The translations under genes were made by a program, and so were the position numbers. A stretch of 58,751 bases of DNA. It comes from Bradyrhizobium macuxiense. Lineage in GTDB: Bacteria > Pseudomonadota > Alphaproteobacteria > Rhizobiales > Xanthobacteraceae. The DNA is taken from NCBI RefSeq assembly GCF_001542415.1, contig NZ_LNCU01000116.1, forward strand, positions 1 to 58,751. The letters are read 5' to 3'. The notes beneath the pieces are model-generated. The model did not search any database and was not told where the DNA came from. It saw only the letters and a program-made list of their open reading frames with translations. The stretch's first letter is position 1. Every line of letters starts with the position of its first letter. This document shows, in pieces, positions 8,134 through 16,400 of this stretch.

Positions 8134-8898
8134 TCAGGTCGGCACGTCGGCGAGCTTTTCGATCGCCGACTTGTGCAGGTCGCTCTGCTGCTGCAGCAGC
8201 GTCGCGATTTGGGTGTAGGTCCGCGTGATCTCGATCATGCGGCTCATCTCGGCCACGGAATTGACGTTCGATTTCTCGATGAAGCCCTGGCGCAGCATCG
8301 ATTGGGTATCGTTGACCGGCACCGCGCCTTCGCCCGGCGCATAGAGGTTGGAGCCCTCTTTCAGCAGGCGCTGCGCCTCCGGGAACGACACCAGGCGGAG
8401 CCTGCCGCGCACCGAGTCGAGGGTCGAGGTGCCCTCGAGCACGGTGATGTTGCCGTCGGCGGCGATGTTGACGTCGTGATCGGTCTGCTGGAACGTGATC
8501 GGGCCGGAATTGCCGAGCACCTGGTAGCCGTCGGAAGTGACGAGCTGGCCCTGGTTGTTGATCTGCAGATTGCCGTCGCGTGTGTAGCGTTCGCCGGCCG
8601 GCGTCTGCACCACGAGGAATCCGCTACCGTCGATCGCGACATCGAGCGGGTTCTTGGTCTCTTCGGTCGGGCCCTGCGAGAAGTCGTGATATGTGGCGCG
8701 GTCCTGGACGAAGGACACGCGGCGGTCGCTGCCGGCGAAATTGTCCTCGTGCGCGCTCGACGACAGATATTCCTGGAACAAGGACCGGTCGGCCTTGAAG
8801 CCATTGGTGTTCATGTTCGCGATGTTGTTGGCGACGACATCGATCTGCCGCTCCAGCACCATCTGCTTCGATAGTCCGATCAGAAGCGCGTTCTGCAT
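8134..8898 (-). CDS. flgF: Flagellar proximal rod protein FlgF
   Basis: FlgF is a minor rod component. The 254-residue product shows the N-terminal rod motif (LSKQMVLERQIDVVANNIANMNTNGFKADR), the internal DVAIDGSGFLVVQTPAGERYTRDGNLQ segment and the C-terminal SNVNSVAEMSRMIEITRTYTQIATLLQ motif. It is the first gene of the flgF-flgG-flgA-flgH operon. The 381-base divergent region upstream carries a sigma54-type promoter facing this gene and a CtrA-like box nearer fliL. Confidence 0.96.
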   Translation of the reverse strand: MQNALLIGLSKQMVLERQIDVVANNIANMNTNGFKADRSLFQEYLSSSAHEDNFAGSDRRVSFVQDRATYHDFSQGPTEETKNPLDVAIDGSGFLVVQTPAGERYTRDGNLQINNQGQLVTSDGYQVLGNSGPITFQQTDHDVNIAADGNITVLEGTSTLDSVRGRLRLVSFPEAQRLLKEGSNLYAPGEGAVPVNDTQSMLRQGFIEKSNVNSVAEMSRMIEITRTYTQIATLLQQQSDLHKSAIEKLADVPT

Positions 8899-9010
8899 CG
8901 GTGGCTCTCCCCTGTGAGGTGATCCGACTGCAGAGGCTCTCCCAAGCCTTCACTCCGGACCGTCGTTAACCTTCGGGCTCTCCCAAGGCCGCGGGTTACG
9001 CCATCCTCTC

Positions 9011-9026
9011 AGCGAAAGCCGTGCCA
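9011..9026 (-). promoter_or_regulatory. Probable sigma54 promoter of flgFGAH
   Basis: Read on the minus strand this site is TGGCACGGCTTTCGCT. It has the invariant GG and GC of the -24/-12 promoter at exact 10-base spacing and a perfect TGGCACG -24 element; the -12 element has one mismatch to TTGC. It lies 113 bases upstream of the flgF start. Rod genes are sigma54-dependent class III genes in Caulobacter, so the placement makes biological sense. Apart from this site and the CtrA-like box, I see nothing else in the 8899-9279 gap. Confidence 0.6.
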
Positions 9027-9143
9027 ACTCCAAATGCGATGATATTTGAAAGGGTTGCGTGTTTCTCGGGGCGTCGGGCAGGCGGCAGAAAGGTCTTGTT
9101 GACCATGTTTGCCCGGCAGTTTTTTCCTAGTTGAACGACAATC

Positions 9144-9159
9144 CTAAGGTTCCGTTAAC
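9144..9159. promoter_or_regulatory. CtrA-like box upstream of fliL
   Basis: CTAA at 9144-9147, seven bases, then TTAAC at 9155-9159 matches the CtrA consensus TTAA-N7-TTAA(C) with one mismatch in the left half. It is 120 bases before the fliL start. In Caulobacter the fliLM operon is a class II gene set activated by CtrA. Confidence 0.5.
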
Positions 9160-9279
9160 CATTATGACCCTAGCGTTGCCGGCATTGGGGCGCGTGTGCG
9201 CCGGCGGCATTTGTATCGCGTCTTAAGGCCTGGGCTGGTGGCAATCGCGTTCGCATCCTTCAATTGAAGCGGGCGGACG

Positions 9280-9768
9280 ATGGCGGACGAGGACAAGACG
9301 GAGGGCGGCGAGGGCGCGGCCGCTCCGAAAAAGGGCAAGCTCAAGCTGATCATTGCCGCCGTCGGATTCCTCGTCATCGTCGGTGCCGGCGCGAGCGGAT
9401 GGTTCTTCTTCATGCGCGGTCACGGCGACGAGCAGCACGCCGAAGCGCCGCCGCCGAAGCCGCCGTCCTTCGTCGACGTTCCGGACATGCTGGTCAACCT
9501 GGTCGGCGCGCCCGGCGAACGCGTGCAATATCTGAAGCTGAAGCTGGTGCTCGAGGTCAAGGAAGAGAAGCAGGCCGAGGCGATCAAGCCGTCGCTGCCG
9601 CGCGTGACCGACCTGTTCCAGACCTACATGCGCGAGCTGCGCCCGAGCGACCTCAACGGTTCGGCCGGCCTGTTTCGCCTCAAGGAAGAGCTGACCAAGC
9701 GCGTCAATCTGGCACTCGCACCCAACCAGGTGAACGCGGTGCTGTTCAAGGAAGTCGTGATCCAGTGA
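9280..9768 (+). CDS. fliL: Flagellar basal body-associated protein FliL
   Basis: FliL is a single-pass inner-membrane protein that rings the stator units and supports torque. The 162-residue product has a short acidic/basic cytoplasmic N terminus, one transmembrane helix (about 22-45), a proline-rich linker and the periplasmic FliL domain with PDMLVNLV, RVQYLKLKLVLEV and the terminal NAVLFKEVVIQ. First gene of the fliL-fliM-DUF6468-motE operon; fliM follows after 18 bases. Confidence 0.95.
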   Translation: MADEDKTEGGEGAAAPKKGKLKLIIAAVGFLVIVGAGASGWFFFMRGHGDEQHAEAPPPKPPSFVDVPDMLVNLVGAPGERVQYLKLKLVLEVKEEKQAEAIKPSLPRVTDLFQTYMRELRPSDLNGSAGLFRLKEELTKRVNLALAPNQVNAVLFKEVVIQ

Positions 9769-9786
9769 CAGGGCGGATGTAAAGCC

Positions 9787-10989
9787 ATGGCCGGCAACGA
9801 CCTGATGGACCAGGACGCCATTGCGGCGCAGTGGGAAGCCTCGCTCGACTCCGAGGATCCCGCCGCCGCCGCCGCGGAGGCTGCCAAGAACGAACTCACC
9901 GAGAGCATGGCGCTGCAATGGGCGGCTATGGTCGAGGACGGCAGCCGCGACTTCGGCAGCAAGACCACCAACGGCGAGCGCGTGTTGTCGCAGGAGGAGA
10001 TCGACAATCTCCTCGGCTTCACCGTCGGCGACGTCAGTCTCGACGATCATTCCGGCATCCGCGCCATCATCGATTCCGCGATGGTGTCCTACGAGCGTCT
10101 GCCGATGCTCGAAATCGTGTTCGACCGCCTGGTGCGGCTGATGACGACGAGCCTGCGCAACTTCACCTCCGACAATGTCGAGGTCTCGCTCGACCGCATC
10201 ACCTCGGTGCGCTTCGGCGACTACATGAATTCGATCCCGCTGCCGGCAGTGCTCTCCGTGTTCAAGGCGGAGGAGTGGGAGAATTTCGGTCTCGCCACGG
10301 TCGATTCCAGCCTGATCTATTCGATGATCGACGTGCTGCTCGGTGGCCGCCGCGGCCAGACCCAGCTCCGGATCGAGGGCCGGCCCTACACCACGATCGA
10401 GACCAACCTGGTCAAGCGGCTGGTCGAGGTGGTGCTCGCCGACGCCGAGCAGGCGTTCCGCCCGCTGTCGCCGGTGACCTTCACGATCGACCGGCTCGAG
10501 ACCAATCCGCGCTTCGCCGCGATCAGCCGGCCCGCCAATGCCGCGATCCTGGTGCGGCTGCGCATCGACATGGAAGACCGCGGCGGCAACGTCGAATTGC
10601 TGCTGCCCTACGCCACCATCGAACCGATCCGCAACGTGCTGTTGCAGATGTTCATGGGCGAGAAGTTCGGCCGCGACCCGATCTGGGAAGGCCATTTCGC
10701 GACCGAGGTGGCGCAGGCCGAGATCTCGGTCGACGCCGTGCTCTACGAGGCCGACATTCCGCTGAAGCAATTGATGCGGCTGAAGGTCGGCGACACGCTG
10801 CCGCTCGAGATCGGCGCCGACTCGCTGGTGTCGGTCCGCTGCGGCAACGTCACCCTGACTGAAGGACGGATGGGTCGCGTCGGCGACCGCGTCGCCATCC
10901 GCGTCACCAAGAATTTGCGCAAGCCGCAAACCACCTTCGCGATGTTCGAGAAGGCGGACGAGCAGACAAAGATGATGGAGGCACCATGA
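9787..10989 (+). CDS. fliM: Flagellar motor switch protein FliM
   Basis: FliM is the middle C-ring protein that binds phosphorylated CheY and sets rotation. The 400-residue product carries the CheY-P binding motif LSQEEIDNLLG at about 67-77, the CheC-like middle domain (about 85-290) and a C-terminal SpoA domain ending near 375. The motif is normally at the very N terminus. Here it follows a roughly 65-residue extension with two similar QW-containing segments (IAAQWEASL and ALQWAAMVE), a trait shared with some other alphaproteobacteria. It overlaps the next gene by four bases. Confidence 0.97.
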   Translation: MAGNDLMDQDAIAAQWEASLDSEDPAAAAAEAAKNELTESMALQWAAMVEDGSRDFGSKTTNGERVLSQEEIDNLLGFTVGDVSLDDHSGIRAIIDSAMVSYERLPMLEIVFDRLVRLMTTSLRNFTSDNVEVSLDRITSVRFGDYMNSIPLPAVLSVFKAEEWENFGLATVDSSLIYSMIDVLLGGRRGQTQLRIEGRPYTTIETNLVKRLVEVVLADAEQAFRPLSPVTFTIDRLETNPRFAAISRPANAAILVRLRIDMEDRGGNVELLLPYATIEPIRNVLLQMFMGEKFGRDPIWEGHFATEVAQAEISVDAVLYEADIPLKQLMRLKVGDTLPLEIGADSLVSVRCGNVTLTEGRMGRVGDRVAIRVTKNLRKPQTTFAMFEKADEQTKMMEAP

Positions 10990-11447
10990 GTCATGTGCTT
11001 GGACTAGCAATCGAGAGCCTGGTGGCCGTGCTTCTGATGCTGACGATCGGCTATTGTTGGTTGCTCAACAAGCGGCTGCAGCGGCTGAAGGCGGATGAGC
11101 ATTCGCTGAAGGCGACGATCGCCGAACTGATCACCGCGACGGAAATCGCCGAGCGCGCGATCGGCGGGCTCAAGCACGCCGTGCGCGACGTCAACGAGAA
11201 TCTCGGCAACCGGCTTGACGAGGCGACGCAGATGTCGGCGCAGCTGAAGAACCAGCTTGCCGAAGGTGATCACGTGGTGCGCCGCCTGTCCAAGATCGCG
11301 CTTGCCGCGCGGCCGGTTGCTCCCGCACCGGCGGCGCCTATGCAGGCACCGGTGGCGCCGGCACCCAAGGTCTCCGCGGCGCGTGCGGTCGCGGCGGCGG
11401 CCGAAGCCTTCACCGAGCGCCGGAGGGCCAGCGGCCTCGCTGCATGA
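10986..11447 (+). CDS. DUF6468 protein of the fliM-motE operon
   Basis: The 153-residue product has one N-terminal transmembrane helix (about 5-25) followed by a long predicted coiled coil (LNKRLQRLKADEHSLKATIAELITATEIAERAI and onward) and an alanine/proline-rich tail. This matches DUF6468, an alphaproteobacterial family found between fliM and motE. Gene overlaps on both sides (ATGA) indicate tight co-translation. Its role is not established; the membrane anchor and coiled coil suggest a structural or stator-associated partner. Confidence 0.8.
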   Translation: MSHVLGLAIESLVAVLLMLTIGYCWLLNKRLQRLKADEHSLKATIAELITATEIAERAIGGLKHAVRDVNENLGNRLDEATQMSAQLKNQLAEGDHVVRRLSKIALAARPVAPAPAAPMQAPVAPAPKVSAARAVAAAAEAFTERRRASGLAA

Positions 11448-12250
11448 AGTCGTTCCGTGACATCAGAGTGATGCCGGTCGTGCTGACCGCGGTCTTCGGC
11501 CTGATGGTGCTGAAGGTCGCGGGCCTGGTGCTCGATGGCGGCTATGTGTTCGACTACACCCCGCAGCCGACCGGGCCGTCGTGGGCGCAGGAGAATTTCA
11601 ACTTCCCGGGCGGCAACAAGGCCGCTGTCGACGACAGGGCCAGGATCGATTCCGGCGACGTCACGGGATCGGTCGAGAACAAGGAGACCAAGAAGGACGA
11701 AGCGCCGAAGCCGGCGGCTCCCGCGGCAACGCCGCCCAAGCCCGACGGCGTGGCGGTCAATATGGATCAGACCGCGCCGCCGGTGTCGGCGACGGAGCGC
11801 GCGATCCTGGAACGGCTGCAGGCGCGCCGCCAGGAGCTCGATCAGCGCGCGCGTGAGGTCGAGATCCGCGAAAGCCTGCTGAAGGCGGCCGAGAAGCGCA
11901 TCGAGAGCAAGGTCGAGGAAGCCAAGGCCAACGATGCCAAGGCGAGCGCCGACGCCGCGGCGAAGGCGGAGGCCGAGGCTGCCCGCTTCAAGGGCATCAT
12001 CACGATGTACGAGAACATGAAGCCCAAGGACGCCGCCAAGGTGTTCGATCGCCTGGACATGAACGTGCTCTATCAGATTGCCTCGCAGATCCAGCCGCGC
12101 AAGATGTCCGATATCCTCGGTCAGATGCAGCCGGAGGCCGCCGAGCGGCTCACGGTCGAACTCGCCCGCCGCGCCAGCGGCGACAACTCGGCGGCCGCCG
12201 ACGATCTCCCCAAGATCGAGGGCACGCTGCTGACGCCGAAGACGAATTGA
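11444..12250 (+). CDS. motE: MotE-like flagellar motor protein
   Basis: The 268-residue product has an N-terminal signal-anchor (about 10-30), a low-complexity Pro/Lys linker, a strong coiled coil (about 107-180) and a C-terminal domain like the MgtE intracellular N-domain (IITMYENMKPKDAAKVFDRLDMNVLYQIASQIQPRKMSDILGQM). This is the layout of rhizobial MotE, a periplasmic chaperone reported to stabilise MotC in Sinorhizobium. It is the last gene of the fliL operon; no clear terminator follows. Confidence 0.85.
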   Translation: MKSFRDIRVMPVVLTAVFGLMVLKVAGLVLDGGYVFDYTPQPTGPSWAQENFNFPGGNKAAVDDRARIDSGDVTGSVENKETKKDEAPKPAAPAATPPKPDGVAVNMDQTAPPVSATERAILERLQARRQELDQRAREVEIRESLLKAAEKRIESKVEEAKANDAKASADAAAKAEAEAARFKGIITMYENMKPKDAAKVFDRLDMNVLYQIASQIQPRKMSDILGQMQPEAAERLTVELARRASGDNSAAADDLPKIEGTLLTPKTN

Positions 12251-12309
12251 GGGATAACGTAGTTCTTTCGTCCGGAAGATAGGTCTCGTGGGATGGCTTT
12301 GCGAATCCG

Positions 12310-12507
12310 TCAGTCCGCGGAGTCTCGACCACCGGGCGGTTTCGTCAGTCCCTGCCTTATGTCTTCGGCTTGCTCCCTCGTCAGCTTTTCGGCCAAGCGG
12401 GGGCCCGTTAGGAGTGCCGGTCCCTTGCGGTCTCGATCATAAACCATCCAGCCAGTGGTTCCCTGTCGAACGAGAAACCTAGCCTGCAGGGGTGCTGCGT
12501 TCTTCAA
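12310..12507 (-). CDS. Small hypothetical protein, 65 aa, TTG start
   Basis: The product begins MKNAAPLQARFLVRQGTTGW (TTG start) and looks like a compact soluble beta/alpha protein, with TGWMVYDRDRKGP followed by a helical LTREQAEDIRQGL segment. The TTG start is supported by GGGAGG five bases upstream. It is convergent with motE. I do not recognise a domain; the pattern resembles small conserved proteins of Bradyrhizobium. Confidence 0.55.
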   Translation of the reverse strand: MKNAAPLQARFLVRQGTTGWMVYDRDRKGPALLTGPRLAEKLTREQAEDIRQGLTKPPGGRDSAD

Positions 12508-12693
12508 CGATACCTCCCGATTGTCGGGGCCGGCGGTCTCAAGATAACACCGCTCGGCAGCGCCTATTCCTGAACTGAGACACCAAAGTCCCCAGCAGGA
12601 AATCTACAGCACGGTTCATGCCAGCGGCCGGGGCTGGATTCCTCGTTTAGGCGTGAATGGAATTTGACGTGGCGGTCCCAGACCATGCTGACG

Positions 12694-12876
12694 CTACGAC
12701 AGGAACTTGCTCATCTCGCCTGCTTCGTCCATTTGGCGAGCTTTTTGAAACCGAAGTTCGCGGGCGGGGCCGCTCGGCATCCTGTGGGCGGAAGCTCTAA
12801 GGCGCTTAGCCGCTTGAGCGAGACGATGTTCGAGGGTCAGCGTGTGGTTGATCCGTCGGCGACGTTTCTTTTCCAT
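12694..12876 (-). CDS. Small basic hypothetical protein, 60 aa
   Basis: The product starts MEKKRRRRINH and is a short, very basic, helical protein ending GPARELRFQKARQMDEAGEMSKFLS. The tail resembles a widespread small bradyrhizobial family whose members end in a similar LLRKARQ...WLS pattern. The ribosome binding site is weak (GGAAA). An upstream ATG at 12966 would add a hydrophobic leader-like stretch but is less likely. Function unknown; the gene may be decaying, since a clear pseudogene lies next to it. Confidence 0.4.
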   Translation of the reverse strand: MEKKRRRRINHTLTLEHRLAQAAKRLRASAHRMPSGPARELRFQKARQMDEAGEMSKFLS

Positions 12877-12992
12877 GGTGATTTCCGCAACAGGGTTCTG
12901 ATCCTTGATGCGGAAGTAGATCTGCCCTGGGAGCGATAGCGCCGCTACATAAGTTAATTTTGACAATTGTAAAATTTGGACCGTTGGAGGAA

Positions 12993-13251
12993 CTATTTTG
13001 CGAACAGGTCCTTGCCCTGCGTCATCCGAATGCTTTCGTGAACCTTCTCCAGCCAGCCGCGCTCGATCGCCAGATTAGGCCAGCCTGTACTCTGCGGGCG
13101 TCGTCATGTCCTCAAGCAAGAAGGGGCCGTTGATCTTCTCAATGTAGATCCGGCGATCTTGGATCGGCTCGAACGCGCGGGCATGTTCCACAAGCCTGCG
13201 CGCGGCTTTTTCTGGATTGGAACAGGAGCCTTCTTCCTTCAGCTTCTTCAT
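12993..13251 (-). pseudogene. Frameshifted conserved hypothetical gene
   Basis: The minus-strand frame from the ATG at 13249-13251 encodes RAFEPIQDRRIYIEKINGPFL and continues to TPAEYR, then reaches a stop at 13075-13077. One base shift restores the expected continuation NLAIERGWLEKVHESIR and a Phe-Ala end before the stop at 12993. The two halves together match a small bradyrhizobial family with the pattern ING-PFL...PAEY..GL..AI..GWL...HESG...LFA. A single-base indel near 13080 therefore seems to have broken the gene. Confidence 0.6.
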
Positions 13252-13376
13252 TACTTTCTATCGTTCTTCTCAGCCACCAGGGATGGTTGCCCGCTGGGGC
13301 AGTTCTCGGACGCTCCATCGCTGGCTCTGCTTGCTACGTCGTGCCGCGCCCTCGGCGTGGAAACTCCGCGTTGACG

Positions 13377-13392
13377 TTAACAGCTCCTTAAC
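13377..13392. promoter_or_regulatory. CtrA box upstream of the large TPR gene
   Basis: A perfect TTAA-N7-TTAAC: TTAA at 13377-13380, CAGCTCC, TTAAC at 13388-13392. It lies 80 bases upstream of the chosen start of the 1270-residue TPR protein and therefore links that gene to the CtrA-controlled flagellar set. Confidence 0.6.
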
Positions 13393-13471
13393 GCCGCCAA
13401 TCCAAAATCGGAACGCGTGGGCGAGGGCGCTTCGCGCTGGCATCGTTAAGGCATTAAGAAGACGTTTCGAG

Positions 13472-16400
13472 ATGGCGCGAACGGCTGCCGCTGGAACATG
13501 GTCGCTGGGCCGCGCGTGGACGCGGGCTGCGCGTCTGTGCCTGCTGGTCGCGGGCTTCGCTGCCGCCACCCTCACATATCCCGGCGCTGCGCGCGCTGAC
13601 GATCCGGTGCCCGTGCCGGGTGAGGCGACATTCTCCGCTGCGAACGGCTATGCCCGGCTGGTGCTGAAGCTGAAGGAGGACGTCGATTCCGAGGTGACGA
13701 CGGCGGGCTCCATCATCGTGATCCGCTTCAAGCGCCCGGTCGACATCCCTGTCGAGAAACTGTCCGATGCGGTGCCCGACTATGTCGGTTCCGCGCGCCG
13801 CGATCCGGACGGTTCGGCGATCCGCCTGTCGCTGGCACGCCGCGTCACCATCAACACCATGACTGCAGGCGAGCGCATCTTCGTCGACTTCCTGCCCGAC
13901 GGCTGGACCGGCCCGCCGCCGCCGTTGCCGCAGGAGGTGATCCGCGAGCTCGCCGAACGTGCCCGCAACGCCGAGCGGCTGCTGCGCCTGCAGCGCGCTG
14001 CCGATGCCGCGAAGAAGCGGCCGCCGGTGCGGGTGCGCGCGCTGTTGCAGCCCACCTTCGTTCGCTTCGTCTTCGAGGTTCCTGACGGTGTCGGCGTCTC
14101 CTCGGTGCTGAACGAGCAGAAGCTGACGCTCTCCTTTAACGCGGTGCTGGCCTTCGACCTTGCCGACGCCAAGGTCGCCGCGCCTCCGAACGTTGCGTCG
14201 ATCAGTGCGCGCGCCGATACGGATACGTCGGCGGTCGACATGACGCTGATCGGCGATGTCGACGTGCATTCGTTCCGCGACGAGAAGAACTACATCGTCG
14301 ACGTCGCCTTCCAGCAGAGCGACCAGCAGGCTCAGGCCAAGCCCGCGCTCTCCGCGCTGATGCCCGCACCTCGCGCCAAGTCGAAGGCCGCGATGCCGCG
14401 AGAGCAGGCCGCGATCCCGCCCGTCACCTCGGAAGGCATCGCGCAACAGGCCAAGATCGAGATCAAGCCCGACCAGCCGAAATCCGAGCAGGCCCAGGGC
14501 GCACCGGCGAGGCCGGAGCAGGGTAATGCCGAGCAATCCGCATCTGCGCCGAGTCAATCGGAGCCGCCCAAGCCGGAATCGTCAAAGCCGGAATCGTCAA
14601 AGTCGGAGCCGTCCAACGCTGTGGCCGCGCCGGCAGAGAGGGTCCCCGCGACCGAGAACGTTGTTGCGCCGTCCGCGCCGCATGACGGTGCGGCTGGACC
14701 TGCTGCGGAAGCGAGCCCGGCGGCTGCGACCGATGCGCCGAAATCGATGCCTCCTGCCGCGGAGGCACCGAAGGCGGCCGTGGCGCAATCGCCGTCCGCC
14801 GAGGCGCGCCCGAACGGCACGCCCGGGGTCGAGGCGCAGCGCGACAGCGATGGGCTGCGCGTGACGTTTTCGTTCGCGGCGGCCACGCCGACCGCGTTGT
14901 TCCGCCGCGGCGATGCGGTCTGGATGGTGTTCGATACGCCTGCCGCGATCGATGTCGATCCGATCCGCGCCAAGGGCGGCTCCATCATCGCCGATGTCAC
15001 CCGGATCGCGCTGGAGAAGGGGCAGGCGGTCCGCTTCCGCCTCAACCGGCCGCAGATGCCGTCGCTCGAGAGCGACGACCGTTCGCGCGGTGTCAGCTGG
15101 ACTCTGACATTCGCCGACCGCGTCCAGAAGCCGCCGCTGCCGCTCAACGTGGTCCGCAACATCACCGAGCCCGCGCTCGCCAATGTCAGCGTGCCGCTCG
15201 CCAACCCCGGCCAATTCCACAAGCTGGTCGATCCGGATGCCGGCGACACGCTCTGGGTCGTGACCGCGCCTCCGCCGACCCGCGGTATCCTCAAACGGCA
15301 GGATTTCGTCGAGCTGTCGCTGTTGGAATCGATCCACGGCCTTGTGGTCCGTCCGAACGCCGACGACGTCAAGGCGGAGATCGGCGACGACAAGGTGACT
15401 CTGGGCCGTCCCGGTGGTCTCACGCTGTCGTCGGCCGACGTTGCCGCCGAGCGCGCGACTGCCGCGGTCAGGCCGCTGTTCGATGCCGACGAGTGGCACA
15501 AGAATAGATCGGACAATTTCCTCAACCGCCTCGACAGCCTGATTGCGACCGCGGCATCGGCCAATGCCGACCAGCTGCCGCAGGCGCGGCTCGATCTGGC
15601 CGAATTCTACATGTCGCGCGGCATGTATGAGGAAGCCCATGCGGTCACCAACCTGATGCTGTCAGAGAGCAAGCGCGGCGGCGAGACGCCGGCGATGGTG
15701 ATGACGCACGCGATCGCGAGCATCCTGATCGGCCATCCGGAGCAGGGCCTGAAGGATCTCGCCAACCCGGTGATCGGCAACGGATACGATTCGCAATTGT
15801 GGAAGGGACTGGCCTTCGCGCGCGAGGGCAAATGGGTCGAAGCCCGCGAGAAGTTCAAGAACGTCGAGTTCTCGGTGGCGACCTTGCCGTCGGACCTGCA
15901 GCGCATCGTCAACATGGATGCGATGAAGGCCTCGCTCGAGGTCAAGGACTATGCCGGCGCCGCGCGGCGCAAGAGCGACCTCGACGTGGTCGGCATCCCC
16001 GATGACCTCAAGCCGGCGATGGCTGTGCTGAAGGGCCGGCTGGCAGAAGCTCTCGGCCAGGAGAAGGATGCGCTCGACGCCTATCACTTCGCCGCCACCT
16101 CCGCCAACCGTCCGGCGGCCGCGGAAGGCGAGCTGCTCGAGACCTTGCTGCGGCAGAAGCGCGGCGAGATCGGCCAGGATGAGGTGCTGAAGCAGCTCGA
16201 GCTGCTGTCGATGATGTGGCGCGGCGACAGCATCGAGCTGAAGACGCTGTTCGTGTTGTCGAAGATCTACGCCGACACCGGACGCTATGCCGACGCCTTC
16301 GCCGCGAGCCGCGCCGCGACGCGGCTGCAGCCGAACGCGCCGGAGTCGCGGCAGGCGCAGGATGCGGCCTCGGCGCTGTTCGTGCAGCTCTTCCTCGGTC

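Noticed and set aside
9223..11010. 595-codon open frame on the minus strand across fliL and fliM
   Set aside because: It is antisense to two certain flagellar genes, is His/Arg/Gln-rich as expected for a shadow of GC-rich codons, and has no ribosome binding site or domain.
13217..13471. N-terminal 85-codon extension of the large TPR protein
   Set aside because: It would place the CtrA box inside the coding region and put non-signal sequence ahead of a good signal peptide.
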